DNA of 64,000 nt from Sepioteuthis lessoniana (Eukaryota > Mollusca > Cephalopoda > Myopsida > Loliginidae), in assembly GCA_963585895.1 (NCBI GenBank), contig OY757924.1, forward strand, positions 58,923,440 to 58,987,439, in the 5' to 3' direction. Below the pieces are notes generated by a model that had not been told where the DNA came from, did not search any database, and worked only from the letters and a program-made list of their open reading frames with translations. The position numbers and the translations under genes were made by a program. Every line of letters begins with the position of its first letter. Position 1 is the stretch's first letter. Shown here one piece after another: positions 20,033-30,952 of the stretch.

Positions 20033-20359
20033 CAGTTAACAAAAAAGAGAACCTGCCGAATAGTGGACTTTGTCGTCCCGCCTAAACACAGAGTGAACAT
20101 CAAAGTAAAGGAAAAGAAAGACAAGTACTTTGAACGTGCCAGAGAACTAAAAAAAACTAAATAACATGAAGGCAACGATGATACCAATTGTAATTAGTGC
20201 GCCATGAACACTTTTTAAATGTGTGGCAAAAGAGCTGGGAATTCTTTGCTTATATTGGCCATGATACAGAGAACAGTCCAAGACATGTGTGAGGACTAGT
20301 TGTCACTTATACTTCAGTGAAAGACCAGAAACTAACACAGACGTGAAAAACTCACAAGA

Positions 20360-20399
<40 letters not shown>
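20033..20399 (+). pseudogene. RLE-LINE 3' fragment with (TAA)n tail
   Basis: Decayed copy of the 3' end of the RLE LINE. The IVDFVVP endonuclease-core region (GTGGACTTTGTCGTCCCGCC) is followed by a degraded KYF..ARELKK helix, an I(P)IVIS-like strand and GTGAAAAACTCACAAGAA. A (TAA)n tract at 20359-20399 forms the 3' end. The 5' truncation point is near 20033. Confidence 0.7.
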
Positions 20400-20400
<1 letters not shown>

Positions 20401-20661
20401 AGAAACTGACCGAGCATAAAGAAGGCATGGGGAAATATGTAAAGAAACTGGAATAGTGGACAGAGAAAAATGACATGAATGCTAACCAGCATCAATGACA
20501 GAAATAAAAAAAATGAACTACCATTCTCTGGAATTTTGCTATCCAAACGGAAAAATAAAGAGCAAGAGACCAGTCACAGTTATAAACCGCAATATCTAGT
20601 CTTTTGCTCTTATATATAAATTCTATATGTTGAATATATTACTCATCTTGATCAATTACCC
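20400..20661. other. Unassigned
   Basis: Purine-rich sequence with no recognised element. It may be a decayed piece of another RLE-LINE copy following the TAA tract. Confidence 0.35.
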
Positions 20662-20977
20662 ATTATCATCATCATCATCATGTCGTGCCGCAGGACTTGT
20701 TCAATATTGCTCGCAGCATTCTTGTGTAATTGCCGTCTAGCTTCTTCTCCAGCCGTTTAGTTACCGTCCAAGTAGTGCATCCATACAGCAGTATCGATAC
20801 GACCGCTGCTTGGAAGAAACTGCGTTTCATTTTATCGGTCAGTTCTGATTTCCATTTGATCGATAGCCTATCGATAGCTGTTCATGCCTTCGTTAGCCGC
20901 GTGTCGATGTCCTTTTATGTTGATGATACGCTGCTTCCTAGTTAGGTGAATTTGTCTACTAGTTTAAGAGGGGTTCC
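20662..20977 (-). pseudogene. RTE LINE 3' fragment with internal deletion, reverse
   Basis: Minus-strand RTE copy. The (CAT)n tail and GTCGTGCC terminus are at the left, but the sequence then jumps directly to the part encoding MLRAILNKS, skipping roughly 330 nt of the C-terminal region. It then continues through the RLSI.WKSEL segment to the KFT.L motif near 20945. It is inverted relative to the adjacent copy at 20992-21423. Confidence 0.8.
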
Positions 20978-20991
20978 ATTAGAAGGTGTGC

Positions 20992-21423
20992 AGCGGTCGT
21001 GTCGATACTGCTGTATGGATGCACTACTTGGACGCTTACTAAACGGTTGGAGAAGAAGCTAGACGGCAATTACACAAGAACGTTGCGAGCAATACTGAAC
21101 AAGTCCTGGCGGCAATACTCCACAAAGTACCAACTATACGGCCACCTGCCTCCCATCACGAAAACTATCCAAGTTAGACGAACCAGACATGCAGGACACT
21201 GCTGGAGAAGCAAGGACGAGCTCATAAGTCATGTACTCCTATGGACCCCCACGTATGGCCGGGCAAAAGCAGGACGACTAGCTCGAACATACATACAGCG
21301 GCTATGTGAGGATACGGGATGTAGCCCTGAAGACCTGCCAGAGGCGATGAACGATTGGAAGAAATGGCGAGAGAGGGTCAGGGATATCTGTGCTAGTGGC
21401 ACAACATGATGATGATGCTGATG
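20992..21423 (+). pseudogene. RTE LINE 3' fragment, forward, with TSD
   Basis: A 5'-truncated RTE copy starting within AAVVSILLYGCTTW and open to the end of the ORF (20999-21409), closing with the (TGA)n tail. ATTAGAAGGTGTGC is duplicated at 20978-20991 and 21424-21437, so this copy is an independent insertion into the end of the neighbouring inverted copy. The open frame implies youth, but it lacks the endonuclease and catalytic reverse-transcriptase motifs. Confidence 0.85.
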
Positions 21424-21437
21424 ATTAGAAGGTGTGC

Positions 21438-21854
21438 CTTTCTTTTGTAGTCTTTAAGGGTTATAACAGAAAAACCTGTCTACTAATTGATATGTCAGTG
21501 TCAACTGATAATAACATATTAGTTAAAGAATATTGTAAAATAACTATATATTATAAAGACGTGGAAATAAAAATTTAAAACATGGGGCTCGGTAAAACTA
21601 CCACAATGCTAGATATATAGTGGGAGCCCTGAGTATAACGAAGGAAGGGATAGATAAACACATCAACCAGATATATAGCAATTCCCATGTATATGAAATA
21701 ACGAAAAATGGCACTTTGTGCAATTGCTCCTCTTTTCAGGAGAGTAATATCAACGAGACAAAAAATTTCCCAGAAAAGAGGCAGTAAAAGCATAAATACA
21801 TATTGCACATACAATTACTACCTTCTATCACCCTAAGTCTTGGGTAAAGACACA
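21438..21854. other. Unassigned AT-rich sequence
   Basis: No recognised gene, repeat or RNA. The longest open stretch is short and without motifs. Confidence 0.4.
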
Positions 21855-22199
21855 GTGAATGATTTGAAGAAACCAAAAGTAAAGATCAAAATTGAAAAAT
21901 AATAACAGAAGACTTTGCTAGAAAGCTAAAAAAAATTGGAACATAAAGGTGGCGGTGATACCAATTGTAAATTGTGCACTCGGATCAATCCCTAAAGGCT
22001 TGGTAAAGAGACTAGAAGAATTAGAAATCAGAGTACAAGTGGGGACTATCCAGACGATAGCATTATTAAGATCGGCCAAAATACTGAGAAGGGTCCTTGA
22101 AGTTTTGAAGAGACTTGCTCTCACTCAAACTCCAGTGACTAACCATCTGGCAAAGCTGGTGTGAAAAACTCTCAAGAAGTAACATAACCATTATAATAA
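21855..22199 (+). pseudogene. RLE-LINE 3' fragment
   Basis: Encodes a diverged version of the C-terminal IPIVI.ALG...KGLVK.LE.LEIR...TI.TIALLRSAKILRRVLE region. It is partly open at 21949-22164, ends in GTGTGAAAAACTCTCAAGAA and a short, decayed TAA-rich tail (22180-22198), and joins directly to the next copy. Confidence 0.75.
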
Positions 22200-22910
22200 T
22201 TCTATGGGGTCTTGAAATACAAAGAGGTCATCTAATTCTGGTTAGAAAACCAGATCTAATGATGATTAGCAAAAAAAAAAAAAAAGAAAAAAAAAAACAA
22301 ACTTACCGTGTAGTGGACTTTGCCGACACAGACGACTAGTAAAGTTGCCGACCTTAGTCGAGTGCAACCTGTAGGCTCCATTTTCAATAGTTACAACACC
22401 GAGGTTTAAGGGGGTCGCCTCTCCTTTCCCTGGATTGCTCCACAATTACCCTTGATCCTTACCTGATAATGCTGAGTGTTAAGCAAGGCGGCATCAAGTA
22501 CCATTTTAGAGTCTTTGGTAGGACTCGACCTGGGATTGAAACCCGGTCTCCCAGCTCATTAGCGAATACTCTACTCATTAGGACTACTAATTAAAAATCG
22601 AAGAAAGCGAAAGAGAGAAAACACTTAGACCTTGCCAGAGAACTATCAATGTTGTCGAACATGGGGTGGACGGTAACACCAATTATAAATGGTACACTTG
22701 GAATAGTGTCCATGGGCTTAGAAAAGGGACTAGAGAGCAGGAAATCGGAGTCTAAATCAAGAGTATGCAAACAGTGGCATTGTTAAATCCTATAGATCTT
22801 AAGAGACTTGGTGTCATGCAGACTCCAGTGACATACCACCAACCAATTTTTTTTTAAAAGCGTGCGAAGAGTGAAATAATTATAATGATTGCAAAAAATA
22901 AATGTAAAGT
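22200..22910 (+). pseudogene. RLE-LINE 3' fragment interrupted by SINE A
   Basis: Starts within the LLWDFEIQTDHLI region immediately after the TAA-rich tail of the previous copy and passes the RKPDLMMI motif (counterpart of ARRPDLIII). After the SINE A insertion it continues with the RERKHLDLARELS helix. It ends near 22880 with GTGAAATAATTATAATGA. It is a member of a two-copy head-to-tail chain. Confidence 0.7.
22340..22581 (-). mobile_element. SINE A, reverse, inside RLE LINE
   Basis: Full-length reverse SINE A: AGTAAAGTTGCCGACC 3' end at left, tRNA-like GGATTGAAACCC (reverse box B) at right. GACTASTAA occurs at both edges (about 22334-22342 and 22582-22590), compatible with a short target-site duplication. 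Confidence 0.8.
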
Positions 22911-23179
22911 TTAACTTTCAACTTAATTATAATTACCCCTCGAATTATCCCTTTTAGCATTTTTTTCAATAATGGAATTCATTCTAGACACTATTCTGTG
23001 GTTCAGAGTGCAAGTTCCAAAGTGCAATATATTCTATATAAACTATCTTTTAAAATCAACGATCTTTCAGTGTGATCTTGAAACTTAAAAATATATTTTA
23101 GACTATCTGAAGGGGATTAAATTAGGTCAAGAGAGTCGCTGCTTGAATTGTTCCCCGGGAAACAATTACTTATGAATTA

Positions 23180-23477
23180 GGAGGTGCCCGTGGTGTAATG
23201 GTTATCGTCGTAGAAAATGGACACGGCGAAACGAGTTCAAATTCTGGACGAGACTGATTGCATTTCACATAGCACTAATACCCTTGGGAAAGGTATGAAT
23301 CCAATTATTCTCCCTCCAATATGGGTAGATAGTAGGGCAGACTAGGTTCTTCAGCCTTGGTGAGGCAACTAGTCTAGAAGAAGGAAAACTCTGAATTCAA
23401 ACCTGTTAAACTCCGCTTAAAAAATTGACCTTGCGTCATATCCTGCCCGAGCGGAGGGGTTGGGTAAATATGATATG
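23180..23477 (+). mobile_element. SINE B, forward, with 15-bp TSD
   Basis: Complete SINE B with head CCCGTGGTGTAATGGTTATC and box B GAGTTCAAATTC, ending GGAGGGGTTGGGTAAATATG. ATTACYTATGAATTA flanks it at 23165-23179 and 23478-23492 with one mismatch. Confidence 0.9.
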
Positions 23478-23494
23478 ATTACCTATGAATTACC

Positions 23495-23800
23495 TATCTA
23501 CGCAACCCCTCTGCCACGTGCAGGATGGAAGTCTAGGTCATTCTTCAAATGGACAACAGTTTTCAAAGTTTTACTTCTCTTAGGCTAGTTGTCTTTATCT
23601 TCATTATCATCGTGCGTAAATGTATGAATGGCTTAAGAACCCACTTTTCCGGATTTTCACCCATATTTGGTGCGGGAAGAGAAGGATTCGTACATTTCTT
23701 AAAGACATTAACATGAAGTGAAATACTGACAACCTTGTCCACGATTTGAACTTAGGTTCTCGATTCTATTTTCTTCGAAGATAACCATTAAACTAATTGT
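23495..23800 (-). mobile_element. Degraded SINE-B-like element, reverse
   Basis: In reverse order the SINE B landmarks recur with heavy change: CCCCTCTGCCACGTGCAGGA, a TTTTACTTCTCTTAGGCTAG block, a TATTTGGTGCGGG stretch, GATTTGAACTTAGG (box B) and GATAACCATTAAACTA (box A). The identity is uncertain because of divergence. Confidence 0.5.
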
Positions 23801-24391
23801 AATCATTGTCTGTCGATCGTGGGTCGTGATTGTCTTTTGTAGATATCCGTCTAATTTGATATGCTGGTACTACTTGCATATATTGCCTATGGAATTTCAT
23901 GTAGAGATCCATCAAAGGTTAATTTTGTAAACATAAGAAAAGTATTCTTTTTATTTCTATAAATGTCAAATTATATATATATATATATATATATCTTCAT
24001 GGGAGTTTGTCAGCCATCAGCAGCTGTTATGTTTATCAGAAATAGTATACTTCATTTTATAATGACGCAGCTGTTATATACTATCGTAAATGAGATCGAA
24101 GTAAGAACAAAAAGAACGTTATGAATGTATTTTTCTTGTATCTATTATGAAGTAGTACGAAAAGAATTCGTGTGAGAAACCCCAGAATTTCTAATGCAGA
24201 AACCTCTGATATACGGATCACAGCATGACAAATATGATTTTTAGAGGAAAAAAAATAGTGAGTGTATGGAGAACGTGAAACTGTATGGTATTATGATAAT
24301 GACGCACAGGGAAAAATTCCTACTCCACGAGGACATGAAAATACTAATTAAACAGGAAATATTTACTTCCTTTGAGACGGAAAAGATAAGA

Positions 24392-24393
<2 letters not shown>
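23801..24393. other. Unassigned
   Basis: AT-rich, with a (TA)n run at 23973-23993. No gene or element recognised. Confidence 0.4.

Positions 24394-24477
<84 letters not shown>
24394..24477 (+). repeat. Compound (CA)n(TA)n microsatellite
   Basis: About 40 bases of CA repeats followed by about 44 bases of TA repeats. It is followed by A-rich low-complexity sequence to about 24640. Confidence 0.95.
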
Positions 24478-24481
<4 letters not shown>

Positions 24482-24816
24482 GAAGACCTGGCAAAAAAAA
24501 AAAACAACGGATAAGAAAAAGTACTGATAATGAAAAGAAAAACAAATTACGAACAAAAAAATCCACAGGTAATGCGAAATGAATACACAAAAACACGCAA
24601 AAAAACAAAAAAAAAAAAAAGAAAAATACTACAAGAAAACCTAAGAAAACCAGCATTTCCTAAAATATAATTTTTTTTTTTCTGAAAAGTAATTTTAATT
24701 ACGAATACATCTGACTCTACTTTTATGGAAGAGTCAAATGTGAATAAAATTCATTTCGACCTAGCTTAATGAATGCAATTCGAGATAAATCTACAGGTAT
24801 TTCAGGAAAACTGACA

Positions 24817-25108
24817 TCATTTCGTAATATGATAACTTGACCAATTCTCGTTCAAATGTTCTCAGATTTTAACTGCATTTGGAGAAATGATACCAAATTC
24901 CATAGCTGTTATAAAACAGCCATGGAATTTGGTATTATATCTACGAATGCAGTTTTTCTTTTAAGAAATAGAAATGCCATTCACAGGGAAAAAAACGGGT
25001 TTAAACAAAAAAAAATTGAGTTGTTTTCACACATGTACTTAAAAGTACATGTACTTAATTCTCGATCAGATGATCGAGAATTAACCAAGTCATTTGATTA
25101 CGAAATGA
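24817..25108. mobile_element. MITE-like element with nested hairpins (family F)
   Basis: The terminal inverted repeats are about 34 bp (left 24817-24850, right 25074-25108, sharing ATTACGAAATGA and CCAATTCTCG/CGAGAATTAA motifs). Inside lies a hairpin of about 90 bp whose core arms are 24891-24910 and 24915-24934 (20 bp, one mismatch), extended outward to AACTGCATT/AATGCAGTT. There is also a 10-bp perfect hairpin at 25031-25052 and a 14-bp perfect hairpin with 2-nt loop at 25055-25084. It is non-coding. A decayed relative lies at 14130-14370. No clear target duplication was seen. Confidence 0.65.
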
Positions 25109-25734
25109 TAATTTTTTTTTAAACACCCGTCACGTATTTCTCATCTCAAAAATTATGTTGATTTGTTGACAATATGTTATTGGGTGATAGCATTGTATAA
25201 CCCTGCATTTTACCGTTCTAATATGTATATGATTATATAATATAGGCCTTTCAGTCTGATCGTTTCGCTCCAATATAATCACTTCACTTTTCCATCACTT
25301 TGTCCTTTCTCTAGTCACCTTGTCTTGTCGCCCCAGTCGCTCTGATATTTTCTTTGTGTTGCAATCTTTGTTTTTATTGATTAATGAGGAATGACAACGT
25401 GACCGCGACCTCATGTATTCATTTTACTTTTATTTTTTAGCGACATTTTAATCCTTACCCGTTCAACCTAAACGAGGAGTTAAAGAGAAGAGCGGATATG
25501 CGGAATTTCAAACGCGCAGATCGGGTGTTTTTTACAAAGTAATTTCGAACTCTATAAAAATTTTTGGTCACCTTAGACTTACCTCGTATTCAACAGCTGT
25601 CAATTACACTGGTTGACACAGTTGTATTTTTCCACTTAGGACTCAACTTGAACGGTAGAGTTCCAGTCCACTGACAATAACAATTTGAATTTACTCACCC
25701 CTGTTTTAATCACTCTAAACTCTTATGATGGATG
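25109..25734. other. Unassigned
   Basis: AT-rich sequence with no recognised gene or repeat. Confidence 0.4.
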
Positions 25735-26925
25735 GCTAGGTTTATGGCGTATCAACCATTGTTGTTGTTTAATGCCAAATACTGTTTTTACATATAAATT
25801 GAATATATAGGATTTGTAAACTCATTTTATAGATACATTTTTAAACGAGCCTGAGTTCATTTCTTGTACACAGTTTCGCCAATGACCCGAGAGATCTGGC
25901 TTCAATCCGAGGTCGAGTCATACCAAAGACTCAAAAAATGGTCCTTGATACAACCTTGCTTAACACTCAGCATTAAAAGGTATCGATCAAGAATTAAGTG
26001 GACCAATCCAGGGAAAGGAGTAGCGCCCTCTCCTACACCTTGGTGTAGTAGCTATTAAAAAGGGAGCCTTCGGGTCTCCCTCGACTACGGTCGCCAACTT
26101 TACTTATTAATTATTTGTTTCCAAACAATTAATAAGCACATAATTTAAATAGCCAGAGACTTCGATGTGACCCATAGATAGTACCCTATCAGCTGCTATC
26201 ACTCCGGCTTAGTGTGGACCTTGGAGCTTTGGTAATCAAGGGGTAATCCCTACTTTTCAAATCTCCAAAACTGGAGCTTCGCCATCAGATAGTTTTGATT
26301 CATATCAGGACACTCCTTGGGTGTGTCCGACTCTTCTGCAGACATGCAGTCAGTGTATTTTACAGCACCAGCTGAATGGGTTCTAAGCAAATTTGACAAG
26401 AATTGACAACTCATTTAATATCTCCAAAAATATTTGTTTGCATTTGGCATTCAATCTTCGTTAATTTTGAATTTCAACACGAATTTTTTGTGCTTAACAT
26501 TCAAAAGACCTTAATCTACTAAAGCAATTTGTCAGATTTGAAAAAAAAAAAGATTTTCTATGGTTTTAGACTGGAAGTTTTTTTTACAAAGAATATACAG
26601 AATGTTTACAAAAAAGTGTTAATATTTCTTTGGAAGTTCTATAATGATATTATGATTTTGAAGCCTTCCGTTTTTCACCATTACTGTCAACACAATATTG
26701 AAATCTTCCCGTGTTGGTCCCTGTAACATCAGTTTTGCTTTACTAATAAGTAACAACCCAGTCGTCTGTGACTGTAGAATAGACCGACTGCCTTTCTGCA
26801 GAGGAGTGATACTTCCCCAACGAGTGCCTTGGATATGACACTAAACAATCTGATGGTGAGGTTCCGGTAATACGATGCTTGATATGTCATGAAACTCAAA
26901 TAAAAACCAAACCAAATAATATATA
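25735..26925. mobile_element. Foldback family C copy with SINE A inside
   Basis: The left end (GGCGTATCAACCATTG, TTTAATGCCAAA) is at 25735-25790. The left arm resumes after a SINE A with ATAGATAGTACCCTATCAGC, GTGTGGACCTTGGAGC and CAGGACACTCCTTGGG. After a centre of about 360 bp (26390-26750), the right arm runs inverted: GTCTGTGACTGTAGAATAGA, CCAACGAGTGCCTTGGATAT, GACACTAAACAATCTGATGG, then TGATATGTCATGAAACTC and an AACCAAACC end. Confidence 0.7.
25866..26108 (+). mobile_element. SINE A, forward
   Basis: tRNA-like box B GGCTTCAATCCGAGG, GAGTCATACCAAAGACTC, ACACCTTGGTGTAGTAGC and the GGTCGCCAACTTTACTTA end. The 5' part of the head is truncated or diverged. It is inserted in a family C left arm. 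Confidence 0.8.
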
Positions 26926-27125
26926 TTTAATATATATGTATAAAAAAGATTTGAAATTTGATAACTTACAATGGTTGATATGTCATCAAACCTAACCAAA
27001 CCAAGCAAATCATATATATTTACTCAATATGTATGAAAAGGATTTGGCATTTAATGATCTACAATGGTTGATATGTCATGAAACTCAAATAAAAACCCAA
27101 ACCAAAACCCAACCCAACCCAATCA
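26926..27125 (+). repeat. Tandem family C end motifs
   Basis: Two further copies of the right-end motif (ACTTACAATGGTTGATATGT and ATCTACAATGGTTGATATGT) follow the element end at about 85-90 bp spacing, each with an AACCAAACC-like tail and a TA-rich spacer. This resembles the start of a satellite such as that at 17427-18000. Confidence 0.65.
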
Positions 27126-27230
27126 ATTAACTAACCACCCTCAGACATACATCTGTATTCGAGATACGATTGAAAATATCAAGACTGAAGCTTTTTGATA
27201 TATATAGAAATTTTTTAAGAAATTGGTGGG

Positions 27231-27690
27231 TTGGTTGTTTGGGTTTTATGTCTTTTCAACGTTTGTAGGTTATTTAAAGCCAAATCAATTTTTATACAAT
27301 ACATATACAATACATTTCAAACAATTCAGTTTAGCATGAGTTCACAGTTTAATTGTTAAAAGCATTTTATTCCAAACAATTCAGTCAAGACAAACAATTC
27401 TATTCCAAACAATTCAGTTTAGCATAAGTATGCAGTTTAGTTCTATTTAAACCATAGATAGGGCGCTATCAGGTACTACTATTCCGGGCTAGAGTGGACC
27501 TGGGAGCAACTGCAATGAAGGGTTGTGCATTATTCTCTAAAGCCACAGCATCACTACAACCTCACCATCAGATTGTTTAGTGTCATATCCAGGAGACTCG
27601 TTGGAGGGGGGATCTTACCCCTCTGCCGAGGTACAGTCGGTGTATTCAACAGCTCCAGCAAACTGGGCAATTTTAAGAAATTGTTATCTA
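27231..27690 (+). mobile_element. Family C solo left arm
   Basis: GGGTTTTATGTCTTTTCAAC and GGTTATTTAAAGCCAAATC end, ~55-bp subrepeats (CAATTCAGTTTAGCAT), GAGTGGACCTGGGAGCAACT, CATCAGATTGTTTAGTGTCA and one CAGTCGGTGTATTCAACAGC unit. No inverted right arm follows. Confidence 0.7.
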
Positions 27691-28139
27691 CCATGCAAGA
27701 TTTGTAGACCATTGTTTGTGAGTTCGATTCTGACTGTATGCCATAACTAAGCAAAGCTTGGTAAATCAAGTATATTATGTATTAAAAAATTTATTTCGAA
27801 AATATAATAATGGAATTACATGCAGTATCGAAAGTTCAGATAAATTTTTTAATCGTTTAGAACAAACTCGTGGTTCGAAATCATTTAATTGTTTGAAATA
27901 AGAGACATCAGATCTATTTTCATTTGGAGTTTATCCAAAGAGATCGCGTAACAAAAACAACGCACATTTTTTCAAGAATAATTTTAAGTATTTAATTATT
28001 AACTTAAGATAATTATTCATTTTGAGATCCCGGCACCCTGTTATGTAACCGACAACAAAAATTCAGTCCCAAGACATGGGGATTTAAAAAAGCCAATTAG
28101 TTTCCGTGAGAGTGGCAAGAATCGACCAAAATTTCAGGG
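27691..28139. other. Unassigned
   Basis: AT-rich, no recognised gene or element. Confidence 0.4.
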
Positions 28140-28520
28140 TTATCAAAGATGTCCATACCTCATTGGAAGTGGGTCACAAAGTCAGGGATCTTTCCTTGAT
28201 CGACTTGAAAGTATCTTTTTTTTTATACTGGTCCAGAATGAAGTTGTAAGATCGGCAATGAATTTAATGGGTCTTACTGTGACTTAGTGTCTGACTTTAC
28301 TTTTCCGGATATAAGATTGTCGCCGCCTTGTCTCGTCTCCATCTTTTTGTTTCTACCAAGTTTTTCCCAGACGCCAGCAACGCTACAGTTGGCTTTATTT
28401 TATCATTTTTACCAAATGATTTGAATGGGACTGAAAAAAAATTCCTATAAATCGACATAACCAATTATTTTGATTGTTAATTAAAAGAATCTCTGATCTT
28501 TGCTTTCAAAACAAATTTCT
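28140..28520. repeat. Dispersed repeat E, copy 1
   Basis: Similar in order and sequence to 45435-45760: TTTCCTTGATCGACTTGAAA, a GTGTCTGACTTTACTTTTCC block, CCGCCTTGTCTC, TTTATTTTATCATTTTTACC, and AATGGGACTG...TAAATCGACATAA. It is non-coding as far as I can see, and the family is unknown. Confidence 0.55.
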
Positions 28521-28573
28521 CTTTTTCAAGTATCATCCGGTAATCAGTTTTATTTCATCAAAGAAGCACTTAG

Positions 28574-28576
<3 letters not shown>

Positions 28577-28610
<34 letters not shown>

Positions 28611-29930
28611 GAATTTACTTCTTTAGAGTTTTTCACATCAATGTTAGCTGATGGTCTTTCACTGGAGTTTGAGTGACAGCAAGTCTTCTCAATTCTCCAG
28701 AAATCTTCTCGGTATTCTGGCTGATCTCAACAATGCAGAAGTTTTGATGGTCTCCATTTGTCAACCAAATTCCAAGTTCCCCAGTCCCTTGAATAATCAT
28801 TTTGTTACTGTACTGAAAGCACCAATCACAATTAGTATAATCACCACCTTCAAGTTCCGCATTTTTTTCAATTCTTTAGCAAGGTCGAGGTAATTATCCT
28901 TCTTTTCACTTTCTTTCAGTTTTATTCTGTAGCAAAGTTCACAATTTTTCAAGTTCTCTTTTTTTCTGTTGATTATTATAAGGTCTGGTCTTCTGGATGA
29001 GATTTGGTGATCAATTTGTGTGTCAGTGTCACATTGGAGTTTATGTGTGTCATTTTCTAGGACAGATGCTTAGTTGTGCATATATCATTTTTTCGTATGG
29101 TCAAATTTCAATTTCTTGCACATCACCCAGTGGAACACCTTGCCCACTCAGTCGTGACTAGTCTTATACTCCTTCTGTGCTAATTTGTTGCATTCGCTTA
29201 TTATATGATTGATGGTTTCGTCTCTATCACCACTTAACCTACATTTTCTATTTTGTTGCATCTAATCTATTCTCGCTTTGATATTATTGGTTCTTATGGC
29301 ATTGTGTTGTGCTGCTATTAGGAGAGATTCCGTTTCTCTTTTAAGGTTTCCTTGAGGGGATCTTTCTGGTCGTCCATTCAGGTACGTGTGCTTCTTGTTC
29401 ATTTCGAGTGATAGTATGTAGTGAATGGATGTGAATTTTTTGAACCAGAATCCTTGTACTCCATCATGTCCTGGTGTTTTCCAATTTGATATATTTGCTG
29501 ATGTTGTTTTGAGTAAATCGATGTGTATTTTCGCTTTCGGACCTTCTTCAAAACCTTCTAATTCTTTTATCATATTGCTTATACATTCGGCTTTTTTGTT
29601 ATGTTCTCCTGATTGCCATATTTTAGTCCAATGTTGTTAGGTTTCTTTTGCATCCGGTTGATGGTATGTTTTCGTGTCATCTTCCCACAATTGTTAGTAG
29701 AATTTCCTTTCATTATTTTGGAATGTTCTGTTTTGTCTGTATTCTATTACTCCTTGCCCAAATATTTTTAATCTTCCTTCTTTCGCCCGGATTTTTTGGT
29801 GTATTGTCCTAACTTAATCTTTAAACTAGTGCATTCATGCCAGATTTCTATCATTTTTTTCCTATATCCTCTTTGTGAAGGGTTGCTCCTAAAATGGCAG
29901 TGTAGTGTAAGTTGGTTGTCTTCCATAGTC
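28577..29930 (-). pseudogene. RLE-LINE copy with deleted reverse transcriptase, reverse
   Basis: The (TTA)n tail at 28577-28610 marks the 3' end. Reading leftwards on the minus strand backwards from it: the C-terminal region, the RRPDLIIIN motif (about 28975-29010), a degraded CCHC region (about 29215-29250), and GNLKRETESLLIAAQ (about 29300-29345). It then jumps to GHDGVQGFWFKKFTSIHYIL (about 29420-29480). Most of the reverse transcriptase is therefore missing. The N-terminal region continues to about 29930. Confidence 0.75.
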
Positions 29931-30780
29931 CATGCTTTGTGTTTTCGTTTCTGATTTGTGTGGTTCCTTAAATCAACGTTGGTGTACCTGGAAAAGAACG
30001 CTTAACATTCGCAGGATGACGATCGGATCTCCAATGTTGGATATCAGAAGAGTACCTGCCGATCGTGACACACAGGCCTGTTGCCTGGGTCCCACGTTGT
30101 GCCATATTTTGATTCAACATTTTTATTATGAGTAGTATAGTGTGGCTATACCAGACTCAGGGGTTGTTTAAAATCTGCGTGACTGACACAGCTGTGACCT
30201 GGATTTCTCAAAGAGAACTCTAACGTGGGTCACAAAAAAAAAAGAAAAATATTTTTTTCTTCTGATTTTTTTCCCGTCCTTCCCTCGCGAATATTCTTTA
30301 AGTTTTAAATAAGCAGAAATTCACATTAATACTACTTTTGAAATTTAGAGGTATTATACGTCCAAAGCAATTGACTATATGGGGAGCAGTTACTGTAGGA
30401 TTAAGCTCTGTAAGAATTTTTTCAATCTAGTTAATCTTAGACCAACAAATAGCAATAGTAATTACATTAAAACCAGCGACAGATACTAAAACTGAGCGAT
30501 AATTTAGTAACCTTCTCTAGTCGTTAGTTCTGAATTAGGACATGATAGTTGGTAGCTTTCCATTTCTTTGACTTTTCACTTGGCTTCCAAGAACATTTTT
30601 GAGAGCATTTATGTCTCTCCCCCCAGGTTCATTTTTGCGTTTGTTTTTCTTTTTCCCTACACCCTTTCTACTCATAATTACTTTCCAAGAAACATAAGAT
30701 TTTGTTTTTACAGGTACTAACCTTACACAGACAATGATAATAATTAGAATAATTGAAACAACTATAATAGTAGTTATTTA
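29931..30780. other. Possible RLE-LINE 5' leader and unassigned sequence
   Basis: 29931-30240 may be the 5' leader of the adjacent reverse LINE. It holds short inverted segments (AACGTGGGTC near 30222 and CCCACGTTG near 30091). I could not fold a defined ribozyme by eye. The rest to 30780 is AT-rich with no recognised element. Confidence 0.35.
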
Positions 30781-30952
30781 ATATTAGTTTATTCTAATTT
30801 TTATTCACATTATTGTGATTATCATTATCATTATTACACTCGTTTGAGACTTTTTCTCACTAGAATTAGAGTCTGAGTCTCCTCAAGTCTCCAGAACACT
30901 TCTCAGTATTATGAGTGAGCTCAACAATGTTGTAATTTTGATGGTCTTTATA
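30781..30952 (-). pseudogene. RLE-LINE short 3' copy 1 of chain, reverse
   Basis: TTA-rich tail (30820-30836), CACTCGTTTGAGACTTTTTC, then the reverse of the CLKLRRLGD...LRSVLRI region, truncated at 30952 where a new TTATTATTAT tract begins. Confidence 0.7.

Noticed and set aside
20662..21423. Twin-priming inversion of a single RTE insertion
   Set aside because: Both halves carry the 3' terminus, and a 14-bp duplication flanks only the forward half, so two insertions are the better explanation.
24241..24656. Open frames rich in Ile-Tyr and Cys-Val around 24.3-24.6 kb
   Set aside because: They are translations of the (CA)n(TA)n microsatellite and A-rich flanks.
29931..30240. HDV-like self-cleaving ribozyme at the 5' end of the RLE LINE
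   Set aside because: Short complementary segments exist, but I could not assemble the nested double pseudoknot by eye; structure-based searching would be needed.
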